Shown: positions 32,361 through 43,024, counted from the first letter of the stretch. The stretch is DNA of 64,000 nucleotides from Candidatus Pantoea bituminis (GCF_018842675.1 NZ_JAGTWO010000004.1:1984001-2048000), one strand, 5' to 3'. Translations and numbers: made by a program. Notes: generated by a model not told the origin, from the letters alone.

Positions 32361-32777
32361 TTAGTTGCCGCGATAAGTGGAATAACCAAACGGACTTAAC
32401 AGCAGCGGAATGTGATAATGCTGACCATTATTTTCTAAGGTAAATTCAACGGGAATTTCAGGGAAGAACGTTTTCTGTTTTTGATTTTTATAATAATCCC
32501 CGGTTTTGAACACGACGCGATAATTGCCGCTTGTCGGCGTTTTACCTTGTGGATAGAGCGCTGGAATGCGGCCATTATTATCCGTCACACCAGTAGCCAA
32601 TTTAATCCATTTATCCTCTTGTTGCTGATCCAGTTCAACCTCAACACCTGCGGTTGGCACGCCGGTTTGCAGGTTCAGGACATGAACGCTCAGCGGATTT
32701 TTCATCGCTTCAGGCTGCGCCGCGATGGCTGAAACAGAGGTAGAAAGTAATAACGCCGCCAGTAATGTTGTTTTCAT
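32361..32777 (-). CDS. hiuH: Periplasmic 5-hydroxyisourate hydrolase (transthyretin-like)
   Basis: 138 residues with a signal peptide (MKTTLLAALLLSTSVSAIA) followed by the transthyretin-like fold. Active-site features: His in LSVHVLN, Arg/Lys in NNGRIPALYP, and the C-terminal HYHIPLLLSPFGYSTYRG signature. It hydrolyses 5-hydroxyisourate, the product of urate oxidation, and resembles E. coli HiuH (YedX). No urate oxidase or OHCU decarboxylase gene is adjacent. The last residue is Asn instead of the more common Ser. Lone gene. Confidence 0.92.
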   Translation of the reverse strand: MKTTLLAALLLSTSVSAIAAQPEAMKNPLSVHVLNLQTGVPTAGVEVELDQQQEDKWIKLATGVTDNNGRIPALYPQGKTPTSGNYRVVFKTGDYYKNQKQKTFFPEIPVEFTLENNGQHYHIPLLLSPFGYSTYRGN

Positions 32778-32993
32778 CGGTTCTTCCCTTTATTAGAAAT
32801 TGAATGCAGCCGAATCTTATAGCCAGCCATGGCGACTTTAAAATTCGCGGGAAAAAATGTGAAATTTCCTAAATTAACGCTGCAAATCCATCCGCTAAAT
32901 AGTGCAAATTTTACGCGAAATATTCAAAAGGGATGAAATCACGCAAGGCCGTGGGTATGCCTGACGCGGAGAAAAAGATATATGACGAACACG

Positions 32994-34024
32994 CTAGGCC
33001 GACCCCCGCACAATCAGCTGCGGCGGAATAATTAAATCTTGCCGCTCCGCCGTGGGATTTGCCATGCGATATAAAATACGCGCTGCCGCTGCCCGGCCAA
33101 TATCTCGCGCCGAACTGGTCACAAAGGTCAAAGGTGGATCGGTTAATTCCGCCTGCGGCTCATCACCAAATCCCATCAGCGCCATTTGCTGACCATAATA
33201 GCTGTCTACCGCGCCGCGACCAATATCACGCCCGGTGCGCAACAGGCCGAAATAACATCCCATTGCCGTTGATGCGTTATAGGCCAGAATCGCGGTTAAT
33301 CGAGGATGCTGTTTTAATAGTTGAATAGCCGCGTCGGCGGCTTCTTTTTGCGTGTTACCACACTCTACGATCCATTCCGGGCGAAACGGCAAACCGTATT
33401 GCAGTAACGTCGCGCAGTAACCGCCAATACGTTCAGCTCGGGTTAACGACGCGCTGTTTCCGCCCAGCCAACCGATGCGCTGATGTCCCTGACGAATCAA
33501 ATATTCGGTCGCGAGCCGCGCCGCTTGTGCATTGTCAGGACGAATCGTATCAACGTCATCAACACTGCTGGCACGTGCAGCGCAAACCATCGCGATATTT
33601 TGCTCACGCACCCGCGTAATGATTTCTGCGGCCTGATCGGTGCCACCCCTAATACCACGCCATCAACGCCCTGCGACACCAGCGAATCAAAACAGCGATT
33701 AAGATGCTGACCTTGCGTGCCGCTCTGGGTGAGAAACAGCAATTTGCCCTGTTTTTCCAATGCTTCACTGAGACCCGCCGTCATTTCGGCATAAAAAGGA
33801 TGGCTGAGATCGCGCACGATCAAGCCGATCACGCCACTTTCGCCGCCGCGTAAGGTTGATGCAGAACGGTTGCGTACGAAGCCCAGTTGCTCAATAGCCT
33901 GATTAACCCGTAACACGGTAGCAGCGGAAATGCGCCCTTTTCCAGAAAGCACCAACGAAACAGTGGTAACGGAAACGCCCGCCGCATCGGCGACATCATT
34001 AATGGTGATTTTATGCTGCGACAT
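32994..34024 (-). CDS. malI: MalI, LacI-family repressor (apparent frameshift at 33646)
   Basis: Restored length 343 residues. The LacI-type helix-turn-helix and hinge (ITINDVADAAGVSVTTVSLVLSGKGRISAATVLRVNQAIEQLGFVRNR-type, first 55 residues) precede a periplasmic-binding-like effector domain ending IIPPQLIVRGSA. The frame breaks where TTAGGGGTGGC lacks one G (C run 33646-33649; expected VVLGGGTDQAAEI). Divergent from malXY; MalI represses malXY and itself at two operators in the intergenic region. Confidence 0.9.
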
Positions 34025-34066
34025 GGTTTCTCAATACGTAAGCGGTCATAAAGCCTTAAACATTTC

Positions 34067-34161
34067 GATAAAACGTTACACCGCTGAGGGAAAAATTAAT
34101 ATCGCATGACGCACAAACAGTGTGATTTATCGCGCATTACGGCTTGATAAAACGTTTTATC
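34067..34161. promoter_or_regulatory. Two MalI operators in malI-malX intergenic region
   Basis: GATAAAACGTTTTATC (34146-34161) is a perfect 16-bp palindrome and matches the known MalI operator; it lies 42 bp before malX. A second copy, GATAAAACGTTACA (34067-34080), keeps the left half and centre and lies 43 bp before malI. The pair mirrors the E. coli arrangement with one operator per promoter. Confidence 0.88.
34121..34136. promoter_or_regulatory. Possible CRP half-site between the MalI operators
   Basis: TGTGATTTATCGCGCA has a perfect TGTGA half and a poor right half (GCGCA for TCACA). The location between the two MalI operators fits CRP activation of malXY as in E. coli, but the match is weak. 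Confidence 0.4.
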
Positions 34162-34202
34162 ATCGCATTACTTCCTAACCGTTACTAATCCTTGCTGGAG
34201 TC

Positions 34203-35795
34203 ATGATGCCCGCCCCACAACAAAAAATGTCTCTCTGGGAGTTTTTCCAGAGCCTGGGTAAAACCTTTATGCTGCCGGTTGCGCTGTTATCGTTCTGCGG
34301 CATTATGCTTGGCATTGGTAGCTCGCTGAGCAGTCACGATGTCCTGACGCTGATTCCTTTACTCGATCAACCCTTGCTGCAATATCTGTTTTTATGGATG
34401 GCAAAACTGGGTTCATTCGCCTTCAGCTATTTACCGGTGATGTTTGCCGTCGCTATTCCACTCGGCATGGCGCGTGAGAACAAAGGCGTGGCCGCGTTTT
34501 CCGGCTTTGTCGGCTATGCGGTGCTTAACCTCAGTATTAACTTCTGGCTGAACATCAACGGTATTCTGCCGACCACCGATGCCGCGTTATTGAAAGCCAA
34601 TAACGTGCAGTCGATTCTTGGAATTCAATCCATTGATACCGGGATTTTGGGTGCGGTGATTGTCGGGATTATCGTGTTCTGGCTGCATGAACGCTTTCAT
34701 CATATCCGCCTACCCGACGCGTTGGCCTTTTTTGGTGGCACGCGTTTCGTTCCCATCATCACCACGCTGGTGCTGGGTGTTGTTGGGTTGATCGTTCCGC
34801 TGATTTGGCCGTTTTTTGCTCGCGCCATTACCGGCTTGGGCTGGATGATCAACAGTGCAGGTGATTTCGGCCCGATGATCTTCGGTACCGGCGAGCGCTT
34901 GCTGCTGCCGTTTGGCCTGCAACATATTCTGGTTGCGATTATGCGTTTCACCGATGCGGGCGGCACGCTGGATGTCTGCGGCAAAACCGTCAGCGGTGCG
35001 CTGACCATCTTCCAGGCGCAACTGGCGTGTCCAGAAACCCACGGATTTGCTGAGAGTGCGACCCGCTTCCTGTCGCAGGGTAAAATGCCGGCCTTCCTGG
35101 GCGGGTTGCCCGGTGCGGCATTAGCGATTTATCACTGCGCACGCCCTGAAAATCGCCATAAAATTAAAGGGCTGCTGATTTCCGGCGTGGTTGCCTGCGT
35201 GGTGGGTGGCACCACCGAACCGATTGAATTCCTGTTCCTGTTTGTAGCGCCGTTCCTCTATTTACTCCATGCGCTGTTGACCGGTTTAGGCTTCACCATG
35301 ATGGCGATTCTTGGTGTCACGATTGGTAACACCGACGGCAATATTATCGACTTCGTGGTGTTCGGCGTACTGCATGGATTATCCACGAAATGGTATTGGG
35401 TTCCCGTGGTTGCCGCCGTCTGGTTTGTCGGTTATTACGCCATTTTCCGCTTTGCTATCGTGCGGTTTAATATCAAAACGCCAGGGCGGGAAGTCGAAAC
35501 GGCAAATTCCGTAGAGCAAAAAGTCAGTAGCGCGGGCAAAGGCAAGTCAGGTTACAACTCACCGGCCATTCTTTCGGCGCTGGGTGGCGTTGAAAATATT
35601 ACCTCACTGGATAACTGCCTGACGCGCCTGCGTTTAACTATCGCCGACATGAGCAAAGTGGATGATGCTGCGTTGAAAGCCAACGGCGCGATCGGCGTGA
35701 TTCACCTTAATCAAACCAGCTTGCAAGTGGTGATTGGCCCGCAGGTGCAGTCGGTGAAAGACGAGTTGTCACACTTGATGGACGTGACCGCGTAA
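34203..35795 (+). CDS. malX: PTS system EIICB component MalX (maltose/glucose type)
   Basis: 530 residues from the first of two adjacent ATGs, GGAG 5-8 nt upstream. The EIIC part has about ten hydrophobic segments with the glucose-family motifs GLQHILVAIMRFTDAGG and GGTTEPIEFLFLFVAP; a linker leads to the EIIB domain with the phosphorylated cysteine Cys472 in SLDNCLTRLRLT. It imports and phosphorylates glucose or maltose in E. coli, where the natural substrate is uncertain. Operon with malY, 33 bp apart. Confidence 0.92.
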   Translation: MMPAPQQKMSLWEFFQSLGKTFMLPVALLSFCGIMLGIGSSLSSHDVLTLIPLLDQPLLQYLFLWMAKLGSFAFSYLPVMFAVAIPLGMARENKGVAAFSGFVGYAVLNLSINFWLNINGILPTTDAALLKANNVQSILGIQSIDTGILGAVIVGIIVFWLHERFHHIRLPDALAFFGGTRFVPIITTLVLGVVGLIVPLIWPFFARAITGLGWMINSAGDFGPMIFGTGERLLLPFGLQHILVAIMRFTDAGGTLDVCGKTVSGALTIFQAQLACPETHGFAESATRFLSQGKMPAFLGGLPGAALAIYHCARPENRHKIKGLLISGVVACVVGGTTEPIEFLFLFVAPFLYLLHALLTGLGFTMMAILGVTIGNTDGNIIDFVVFGVLHGLSTKWYWVPVVAAVWFVGYYAIFRFAIVRFNIKTPGREVETANSVEQKVSSAGKGKSGYNSPAILSALGGVENITSLDNCLTRLRLTIADMSKVDDAALKANGAIGVIHLNQTSLQVVIGPQVQSVKDELSHLMDVTA

Positions 35796-35828
35796 CGTAC
35801 CTAACCTGCAACCGGAAGAGAAAAGCCA

Positions 35829-36994
35829 ATGTTTGATTTTGATAAGGTCATTGACCGTCGCGGCACGGCATGTACGCAATGGGATTTCGTGGCTGACCGC
35901 TTTGGCGTTCCCGACCTGCTGCCGTTCACCATTTCTGATATGGATTTTGCTACCGCGCCCTGCATTTTGCAGGCGTTGGAGCAGCGCGTGCAGCACGGTG
36001 TCTTCGGTTACAGCCGCTGGCAGCATGACGCGTTTCTTTCGGCGATTGTTCACTGGATGCATACCCGTTTCGACTATCAGCCTGAAGCACAATCGCTGGT
36101 TTACGGGCCTTCGGTGATTTACATGGTGGCGCAGATGCTGCGCCACTGGAGCGATGTGAATGACGAAGTGCTGATCCACACGCCGGCTTACGACGCGTTT
36201 TATAAAACCATTTTGGGTAATCAACGCCAGGTTTTGGACATGCCATTGTTTAACAGCGCACAAGGCTGGCTCTGTGACATGACTAAACTTGAGGCGCTGC
36301 TGGCCCGCCCAACCTGTAAGGTGATGCTGCTGTGCAGTCCACACAATCCCACCGGCAAAGTCTGGACGCTGGAGGAGTTGCAGCAGATGGCTGCATTGTG
36401 TGAGCGGCATGGTGTGCGTGTCATCAGTGATGAAATCCACATGGATATGGTGATGGGCAGCCAGCCGCATACGCCGTGGGCGAAGGTGGCGCGCAGCGAT
36501 TGGGCGCTGTTTACCTCGGCGTCAAAGAGCTTCAACATCCCGGCACTGACTGGCGCGTGGGGAGTCATTCCCCGTCAATGTGATCGTGCCGCCTGGTTTC
36601 AGGCACTGAAAAACAGCGATGGCCTCTCTTCGCCTGCCGTGCTGGCCGTTGCTGCGCACATCGCTGCTTATCGTGAGGGCGCGACGTGGTTAGATGCTTT
36701 ACGCACCTATTTGCAAAGCAATTTGACCTGCGTGGCTGAACGCCTGAATAGCGCGTTTCCGCTTCTCAACTGGCGCCTGCCGCAAGCGACGTATCTGGCG
36801 TGGATCGATCTTAACCCGCTGGGCATTGACGAAGACGCTTTGCAGCAAACGCTGATTCACCAGCAAAAAGTGGCGATCATGCCGGGATCGACGTATGGCG
36901 CTGCCAGCCGCGGTTTTTACGTCTTAATGTTGGCTGCCCACGCAGCAAAGTGGAAGACGGCGTCTCTCGCTTGATTGCGGCCCTTCAGACCTGA
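35829..36994 (+). CDS. malY: MalY, PLP-dependent cystathionine beta-lyase (apparent frameshift at 36914)
   Basis: Restored length 388 residues. Fold-type I aminotransferase-like enzyme: SDMDFATAPCILQALEQRVQHGVFGYSR near the N-terminus, SPHNPTGKVW, and the PLP lysine in TSASKSFNIPAL. It cleaves cystathionine and in E. coli also dampens the maltose activator MalT. Near the end GGTTTTTACG (five T, 36914-36918) should have six; the other frame then supplies RLNVGCPRSKVEDGVSRLIA and stops at 36994. Second gene of malXY. Confidence 0.92.
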
Positions 36995-37020
36995 CAATTC
37001 AGGCCCTGACGCGCTTATTG

Positions 37021-37050
37021 GCCGGGCGGCAATCCACACCGCCCGGCTTT
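37021..37050 (+). terminator. Intrinsic terminator of malXY
   Basis: Perfect GC-rich stem GCCGGGCGG / CCGCCCGGC with a 9-nt loop followed by TTT, 27 bp after the restored malY stop. The short T tract makes it moderate. Confidence 0.72.
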
Positions 37051-37119
37051 CCCGCACAATTAACCAGCATCCAGCCATGCTGTTGCGCAAATTGCTGGCG
37101 CTGTTGCGCAAGATGTTTT

Positions 37120-37214
37120 TATAATCCTCTGCACTTCTCATCGACTTCTCTAAAACTTCTCAAGTACTTCTCGATATCGTTATCGACAGTATCTTCGATA
37201 GAGTTTCTTCGATA
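37120..37214 (+). repeat. Four ACTTCTC repeats with 11-bp period upstream of add
   Basis: ACTTCTC occurs at 37133, 37144, 37155 and 37166, each exactly 11 bp from the next with unrelated 4-bp spacers. Two copies of TCTTCGATA follow at 37192 and 37206. A TATAAT at 37120-37125 would start transcription near the first copy, so the array may lie in the add 5' untranslated region. No family of regulatory site known to me matches it. Confidence 0.8.
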
Positions 37215-37241
37215 AATAACCGACAACTGAGCGAGTGCGCC

Positions 37242-38237
37242 ATGATTGAATCACACCTTCCCCTGACCGATATTCATCGCCATCTTGATGGCAACATTCG
37301 TGCACAAACTATTCTCGATTTAGGCCGCCAGTTTAATCTTACCCTGCCCGCCAACAGTTTAGAGGCGCTGCGCCCACATGTGCAGGTCACGCAAAACGAG
37401 CCGGATTTGGTCAGCTTCCTGCAAAAGCTGGATTGGGGCGTAAAAGTGTTGGGCAATCTGGACGCGTGCCGCCGTATCGCAATGGAAAATGTCGAAGACG
37501 CCGCGCGCGCAGGCATTCACTACGCTGAACTGCGTTTTTCACCCGGTTACATGGCGATGAACCATAACCTGCCGATTGCCGGTGTGGTGGAAGCGGTGAT
37601 TGACGGCATCAAAGCGGGTTGCCAGCAGCACGCCATTGATATTCGTCTGATTGGCATTATGAGCCGTACTTTTGGCGATGAAGCGTGCCTGAATGAGCTG
37701 GAAGGATTGCTGGCACATCGCGATCATATCACTGCAGTGGATTTAGCCGGTGACGAACTGGGTTTCCCCGGCAGCGAATTTCTCAGCCATTTCACTCGTG
37801 CGCGTGATGCCGGTTTCCGCGTTACGGTGCATGCAGGTGAAGCTGCGGGCCCAGAAAGTATCTGGCAAGCCATCCGTGAACTGGGCGCAGAACGCATCGG
37901 CCATGGTGTGAAAGCGATTGAAGATCGCGCATTAATGGATTTCCTGGCGGAGCATCATATTGGTATTGAGTCCTGCCTGACCTCCAATATTCAAACCAGC
38001 ACCGTGAAATCACTGGCGCAGCATCCGTTAAAGACCTTCCTGGAGCATGGCATTCTTGCCACGATCAACACTGATGATCCCGCCGTTCAGGGCATTGAGC
38101 TGGCGCATGAGTATCAGCACGCCGCGCCTGCTGCCGGTTTGAGCCAGGCTCAGATGCGCCAGGCGCAGGAGAATGGATTAGCTATCGCTTTCCTGAGCAA
38201 TGACGAAAAAGCGGCAATTCGGGCGAAAATTCAGTAA
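37242..38237 (+). CDS. add: Adenosine deaminase
   Basis: 331 residues. Deaminates adenosine and deoxyadenosine to the inosines in purine salvage. Zinc ligands His12 and His14 (DIHRHLDGN), the [10 protein letters not shown] loop with zinc His and catalytic Glu near 197-200, GHGVKAI, and NTDDPA with the paired aspartates near 278. Lone gene with its own terminator, followed convergently by ydgJ as in E. coli. GAGCGAG lies before the ATG. The upstream repeat array is its most unusual feature. Confidence 0.96.
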   Translation: MIESHLPLTDIHRHLDGNIRAQTILDLGRQFNLTLPANSLEALRPHVQVTQNEPDLVSFLQKLDWGVKVLGNLDACRRIAMENVEDAARAGIHYAELRFSPGYMAMNHNLPIAGVVEAVIDGIKAGCQQHAIDIRLIGIMSRTFGDEACLNELEGLLAHRDHITAVDLAGDELGFPGSEFLSHFTRARDAGFRVTVHAGEAAGPESIWQAIRELGAERIGHGVKAIEDRALMDFLAEHHIGIESCLTSNIQTSTVKSLAQHPLKTFLEHGILATINTDDPAVQGIELAHEYQHAAPAAGLSQAQMRQAQENGLAIAFLSNDEKAAIRAKIQ

Positions 38238-38256
38238 AACATGCCGTCATTGATGC

Positions 38257-38290
38257 ATAAAAAACGGGCCTGCATGGCCCGTTTTCTTTT
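38257..38290. terminator. Bidirectional intrinsic terminator between add and ydgJ
   Basis: AAAACGGGCC / GGCCCGTTTT stem with 5-nt loop, A tract on the left and T tract on the right, between convergent genes; it serves both strands. Confidence 0.92.
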
Positions 38291-38318
38291 CTGTCACGTA
38301 CAGGTGCTTCAGTAACCT

Positions 38319-39359
38319 TTACTTCAGCGACAAAGTCTGGCGTTTCTCAGCCGATTGCAGACCCAATTCGATCAGCTCCATCACCTGAATAGCCTCTTCA
38401 GCGGTGACCGGATTATTGCCGCGCCCTGCTATCGCATCACGCACTGCGGCATAGTAGGCAGGATAATTGCCTGGCTGCGTCATCAGCGTTTTTTCGGTCA
38501 TGCCGTCGCCTTCAACCAGCGTCAGTTGGCCATCTCGCATATCGTAACCCCACTCTTCTTTCGGTGGGAAATCGCCAGATTTCAGGCGATCTTCCTGCGG
38601 GTCAAGACCATATTTAACGTAGCTGCCTTTGGTGCCGTGCACCACATAACGGGGTGATTCAGCCGCCACCAGCATGCTGGCATGCAGCACAACACGACGT
38701 TGCGGATAAGTCAGCGTGGCGTGGAAATAATCGGTGGTCTGCGCACCGGGACGCATCTCGGCAAGATCAACGTTAATCGCAACCGGTGAACCAAACAGTT
38801 GAATCGCCTGATCCAGCAAATGCGGGCCTAAATCGTACCAAATGCCGCTGCCTGCACCTTTCATTTCACGCCAGCGCTGGCGCACTTCTAAACGGAAGCG
38901 ATCAAAATGCGATTCCAGATAACGGACTTCGCCCAGCGTGCCCTCAGCCAGAAGCTGTTTGAGCGTCAGGAAGTCGCTGTCCCAGCGGCGATTATGAAAC
39001 ACAGAAAGCAGCAGACCTTTGGCCTTGGCGAGGTTATCCAGCTCACGCGCTTGTGACAACGTCACGGTGAAAGGCTTGTCTACCACCACATGTTTACCCG
39101 CATTCAGGGCCGCTTTTGCCAGCGGAAAGTGGGTGTCGTTCGGCGTGGGGATAACAATTAATTGCAGAGTAGGATCATCGAGCAGCGCTTGAGGATCAGC
39201 TACCACCTGAACAGATGGCCAGTCGGCGTGCACTTTGCTGGCATCGCTGCTGGAAATAGCAGCCAGCTCAACGTCCGGCGTGCCCGCAATCAGCGGTGCA
39301 TGAAACGTTTTGCTGGCGAAGCCATATCCCATCAAACCAACACGAAGTTTATCGCTCAT
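38319..39359 (-). CDS. ydgJ: Gfo/Idh/MocA-family oxidoreductase YdgJ
   Basis: 346 residues from MSDKLRVGLMGYGFASKTFHAPL; an ATG two codons upstream is the alternative. N-terminal Rossmann domain (GLMGYGFASKTFHAPLI), the EKP-like VVVDKPFT motif near residue 95, and the C-terminal substrate domain with GSGIWYDLGPHLLDQAIQLFG, whose Asp and His are catalytic in the family. It should oxidise a sugar or inositol with NAD(P); E. coli YdgJ acts on scyllo-inositol in some reports, substrate here unproven. Same position next to add as in E. coli. Confidence 0.9.
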   Translation of the reverse strand: MSDKLRVGLMGYGFASKTFHAPLIAGTPDVELAAISSSDASKVHADWPSVQVVADPQALLDDPTLQLIVIPTPNDTHFPLAKAALNAGKHVVVDKPFTVTLSQARELDNLAKAKGLLLSVFHNRRWDSDFLTLKQLLAEGTLGEVRYLESHFDRFRLEVRQRWREMKGAGSGIWYDLGPHLLDQAIQLFGSPVAINVDLAEMRPGAQTTDYFHATLTYPQRRVVLHASMLVAAESPRYVVHGTKGSYVKYGLDPQEDRLKSGDFPPKEEWGYDMRDGQLTLVEGDGMTEKTLMTQPGNYPAYYAAVRDAIAGRGNNPVTAEEAIQVMELIELGLQSAEKRQTLSLK

Positions 39360-39436
39360 TCTCATTCCTCTTGTTCGCTAGTGTGACTGATTTAAGACCA
39401 TTAGCCAGGCGAGGACAAGGAGGAATCCCCTAAAAA

Positions 39437-40353
39437 TCAGGAGATAGCACTTCGTGCCATTGGCCAGGCAGTTTGCGCAGCCAGGCTGTCGTGCCCATCC
39501 AGATTGCGACGGCGGAAATCGCTGGGACTCACGCCAACGCGTTTACGGAACACGCGTGAGAAGTAGAGTTGATCATCATAACCGACTTCACGGCCAATAG
39601 TCGCAATCGGTTCCTGGGTGGTTTGCAGCAGCAGTTTCGCGCGAATAACTCGTTGATCTTCGCGCCAGCGCAGCAGATTAACACCCATTTGTTCGCGGAA
39701 CAGATGCGCAAGCCGTGAAGGCGAAAGGCAAACGTGACGCGCTACGTCTTCAATTTTCACTTCGCTCGCCAAATGATTTGTCACGTACTGGCAAGCTTCA
39801 ATCACGCGCGGATCGCGCACTTGCTGATGACTGCGCGGATCTTCCTCTACCGCACGCAGCAAAAGCCGCTCGAGCAAATTCATCGCCAACTCTTCAGCGA
39901 AGCGGCGGCCTGAATTATGGGTTTGCTCTATGCTGGCGAACAGGCGATCAAATTCCCCCGCAGTGATTCAGGAAGCTGTAATCGACCTACGCCCTCTTTC
40001 TCATCTTGCCATTGCAGCCAGTCATTCCAGTAAGCACGCGGGCGGAAATAGACCCAACGGTGAAACCATTGAGGACTGTCGGGCGCGCGACCATAATAGT
40101 GGGCCGTTTTTGGCTGAAACAGCAGCATTTCGCCCGGTTCACACTCAAAAGCCTTTTCGCCATCAAAAACCTGACCTTTGCCTTTGATGGTCAAATTCAG
40201 GATGTAGCCTTTCATGCCATGCGGACGATCGATAAAGAAATCCAGCGGTCCATCCGCTGTAATCGGCGTTAAACCTGCTACCAGCCAGGCGTTAAACGAG
40301 TAACCCGGCAACAAGGGATTGTGTTGTTCCGCAGCCAATTCACGGTGATACAT
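39437..40353 (-). CDS. araC: AraC, arabinose operon regulator (apparent frameshift at 39955)
   Basis: Restored length 305 residues. The N-terminal arabinose-binding cupin ([54 protein letters not shown]) and the C-terminal double helix-turn-helix ([51 protein letters not shown]) match AraC. The frame breaks where CTGCGGGGGAA needs six G (C run 39955-39959; expected [15 protein letters not shown]). It follows araH on the same strand 86 bp downstream, an unusual position because E. coli araC is divergent from araBAD. Confidence 0.92.
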
Positions 40354-40439
40354 AGTGCCCTCACATCGTCGTTAATTGTTCAAACGCGGACGCTGCTTGC
40401 GTCCGCGTGGTTACTGAAAACGGCGTCATTGCCCCTGAA

Positions 40440-41426
40440 TCAGGCTTTGTGTTTTTGTTTGTAGCGGTCGAAAATTACCGCGGCTAACAGTATCAAACCA
40501 CGCACCACATACTGTGAGAATGGCGAGATATTCAATAAATTCATCGCATTCTCAACGGTACCGAGAATCAACACCCCGGCGACGACATAGGAGATCTTGC
40601 CAATCCCACCCTTAAGGGACACGCCGCCTAACACGCAGGCTGAAATCACCACCAGCTCATAACCCAGCGAGGTCATCGGCTGACCGCTGGTCATACGCGA
40701 AGCCAGAATGATGCCCGCTGCAGCCGAGACCAGCCCGGAAAGAATGAAGATGATGATGCGAGTACGCACCACGGGCACACCCGCCAGGCGCGCAGCCTCT
40801 TCGTTACCGCCAATCGCAAGCGTATTACGCCCAAAGGTCGTTTTATTCAGCAAGAAACCGAAAATCAGCATGGTCGCGATGGTGAGCCAAATCGGCGCGG
40901 GAATCCCCAGCCAGTTGGCAAAACCCAGAGCGAAAAAGCGCTCGTCCTCAATCCCTACGGCTTTGCCGTCAGAGAAGATGTAGGCCAGACCGCGCACAAT
41001 TTGCATCGTTGCCAGCGTGGTGATCAGCGCATTGATTTTTAGACGCGCAATCACGAACCCATTAACGAATCCGGTCAGCATGCCCAGCACCAGGCCTGCA
41101 GCAACGCCAATCCACAGGCTTTCCGTCATGTTAATCACCACGGCGGTGACGACACCGGCGCAGGCAATCACTGACGCAACCGACAGGTCAAAATCGCCGG
41201 ATGCCAGACAGAACAACATGCCGCAGGCGACCATGCCAGACATCGACATCGCCAATCCCAGGCCTTTCATATTGATGAACGAGCCGAAATTCGGCACAAA
41301 GACTGCACAGGCAACGAACAGCAGCGCAAACACCACCAGCATGCCGAAGTTGTCCCAGATACGCCCAAACTGCAGGCCGCTGCGTGAGGCTGGCGGCGGC
41401 GTATTAGATGTCGTGGATGAAGCCAT
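40440..41426 (-). CDS. araH: L-arabinose ABC transporter permease AraH
   Basis: 328 residues, about ten hydrophobic segments of the BPD_transp_2 (ribose/arabinose permease) family; SGDFDLSVASVIACAGVV, TTLATMQIVRGLAYIFSDGKAVG, FGRNTLAIGGNEEAARLAGVPV and ISACVLGGVSLKGGIGK match AraH. It forms the membrane channel with the ATPase AraG. Third gene of araFGH, 12 bp after araG, followed by araC. Confidence 0.94.
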   Translation of the reverse strand: MASSTTSNTPPPASRSGLQFGRIWDNFGMLVVFALLFVACAVFVPNFGSFINMKGLGLAMSMSGMVACGMLFCLASGDFDLSVASVIACAGVVTAVVINMTESLWIGVAAGLVLGMLTGFVNGFVIARLKINALITTLATMQIVRGLAYIFSDGKAVGIEDERFFALGFANWLGIPAPIWLTIATMLIFGFLLNKTTFGRNTLAIGGNEEAARLAGVPVVRTRIIIFILSGLVSAAAGIILASRMTSGQPMTSLGYELVVISACVLGGVSLKGGIGKISYVVAGVLILGTVENAMNLLNISPFSQYVVRGLILLAAVIFDRYKQKHKA

Positions 41427-41438
41427 GTTGATCTCCTG

Positions 41439-42957
41439 TCAGGCCACGGCGGCCGCTTGAGTAGTTTTCGGCATCGCCAGGCTCAGCGTTTGCTGCTCCG
41501 TAGCATCGTCGTGCATTATTTCACCGGCAATCGCACCTTCACGCATGACCACGATGCGGTCAGCGAGACCCATGACTTCCGGTAAGTCGCTGGAGGCAAA
41601 CAGCACCGCAATACCTCTGTTCGCCAGTTGATAAATCAGGTTATAAATTTCATGTTTAGCGCCCACGTCAATGCCGCGCGTCGGTTCATCCAGCAGGATC
41701 ACTTTCATCTCTTCCGACAACCAGCGGCCCAGAATCGCCTTTTGCTGATTCCCCCGGAGAGGTTCATGATCAGCTGTTCGGCACCGGGCGTTTTGATATT
41801 GAGCGAACGAATATGGTTATCCGCGTTTTTCGTTTCCCAGCCCTGTTTAATCAGGCATCCCGCCGCCAGGTTATGGCGTCGCGCACTGATGTTGATGTTG
41901 TCACGGACCGAGTGCACCGGGATAATCCCTTCCGTTTTGCGATCTTCCGGGCAGAGCATGACGCCCGCGCGAATCGCATCAATCGGTTCACGTAGCGTTA
42001 ATGGTTTACCGTCCAGCCTGACCTGCCCACCGCGCAGTCGCGTCGCACCAAACAGCCCTTTCAGCAGTTCGCTGCGTCCTGCACCGACCAGACCAAACAA
42101 GCCAACAATTTCCCCTGCATGAACGTGCAGCGAAATCGGGGTGCGTACGCCCTTCGCTTCGACCTTGTCCAGCTCCAGTCGCACCGCGCCTTTTTCACGT
42201 GGCGCATAGCCGTAAATGTCGCCGAGGTTTCGTCCGACCATTGCCTGTACTAAATCATCGTGATGCGTGGTAGCCATGTCGGTGAATGTGCGCACATAGC
42301 GGCCATCTTTGAACACGGTAATGGCATCGCTCAGTGCAAAGATCTCTTCCATGCGATGCGATACATACAGCACCACACGTCCCTCTGCGCGCAGCTGACG
42401 AATCACGCGGAAGAGATTGTCGATCTCACGCGCTGACAGCGAACTGGTCGGTTCATCAAAGGCGATGATGCGGGCATTGCGTGCCAGCGCCTTGGCAATT
42501 TCTACCATCTGCCACTGACCCAGCGACAGGTATTTCAGCGGCATGTCGGGATCGATATCCATACCCAAATTTTTAAGCTGCAAACCCGCTTCGTAACGCA
42601 GTAGCTTGCGATTAACCAAGCCATGTTTGTGTGGCATCTGACCGAGATAGATATTTTCCGCCACGCTCATTTCCGGGATGAGATGCAGCTCTTGATAAAT
42701 AATCGCCACGCCTGCATCGAGCGCATCGGTGGTGAGCTGGAAACTCATCGGCTTGCCTTTGATGCGGATTTCACCCCGCTAGGCTGGTAGCTGCCGCTGA
42801 GGATTTTTAACAGCGTCGATTTACCGGCACCGTTTTCACCCATCAGCGCGTGAACCTGGCCGCCGTGACACTCAAACGAGATATCCTGCAACGCTTTCAC
42901 GCCGGGGAAGGTTTTACTGATGCCATGAAACGACAGAAAGGCTGAATCAGTGTTCAT
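41439..42957 (-). CDS. araG: L-arabinose ABC transporter ATPase AraG (two apparent frameshifts)
   Basis: Restored length 506 residues with two ABC domains. The first has GENGAGKST (Walker A) and [15 protein letters not shown]; the second has [16 protein letters not shown] and [12 protein letters not shown]. Frame breaks: C run 42774-42777 (expected [17 protein letters not shown]) and C run 41751-41755 (expected [17 protein letters not shown]). It powers high-affinity arabinose import. Between araF and araH, as in the E. coli operon. Confidence 0.93.
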
Positions 42958-43024
42958 GGAAACTCCATTGGGTTAGCCGAGGAGATTCCGCACCTTGATA
43001 CAGGTGCGGAAGCGCTGTGCGGGT

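Noticed and set aside
35545..35562. TTACAAC, reverse-strand Ter-like sequence in malX
   Set aside because: The left half fits GNRN but the last two positions of the consensus fail; a coding-sequence coincidence is more likely. I did not scan the window exhaustively for degenerate Ter sites.
36995..37241. PurR box before add
   Set aside because: No ACGCAAACGTTTGCGT-like sequence is present; the ACTTCTC array is unrelated.
39928..39966. araC as two separate genes (sensor and DNA-binding halves)
   Set aside because: The two parts rejoin seamlessly into AraC with one added G in a C/G run; no start signal for the second part.
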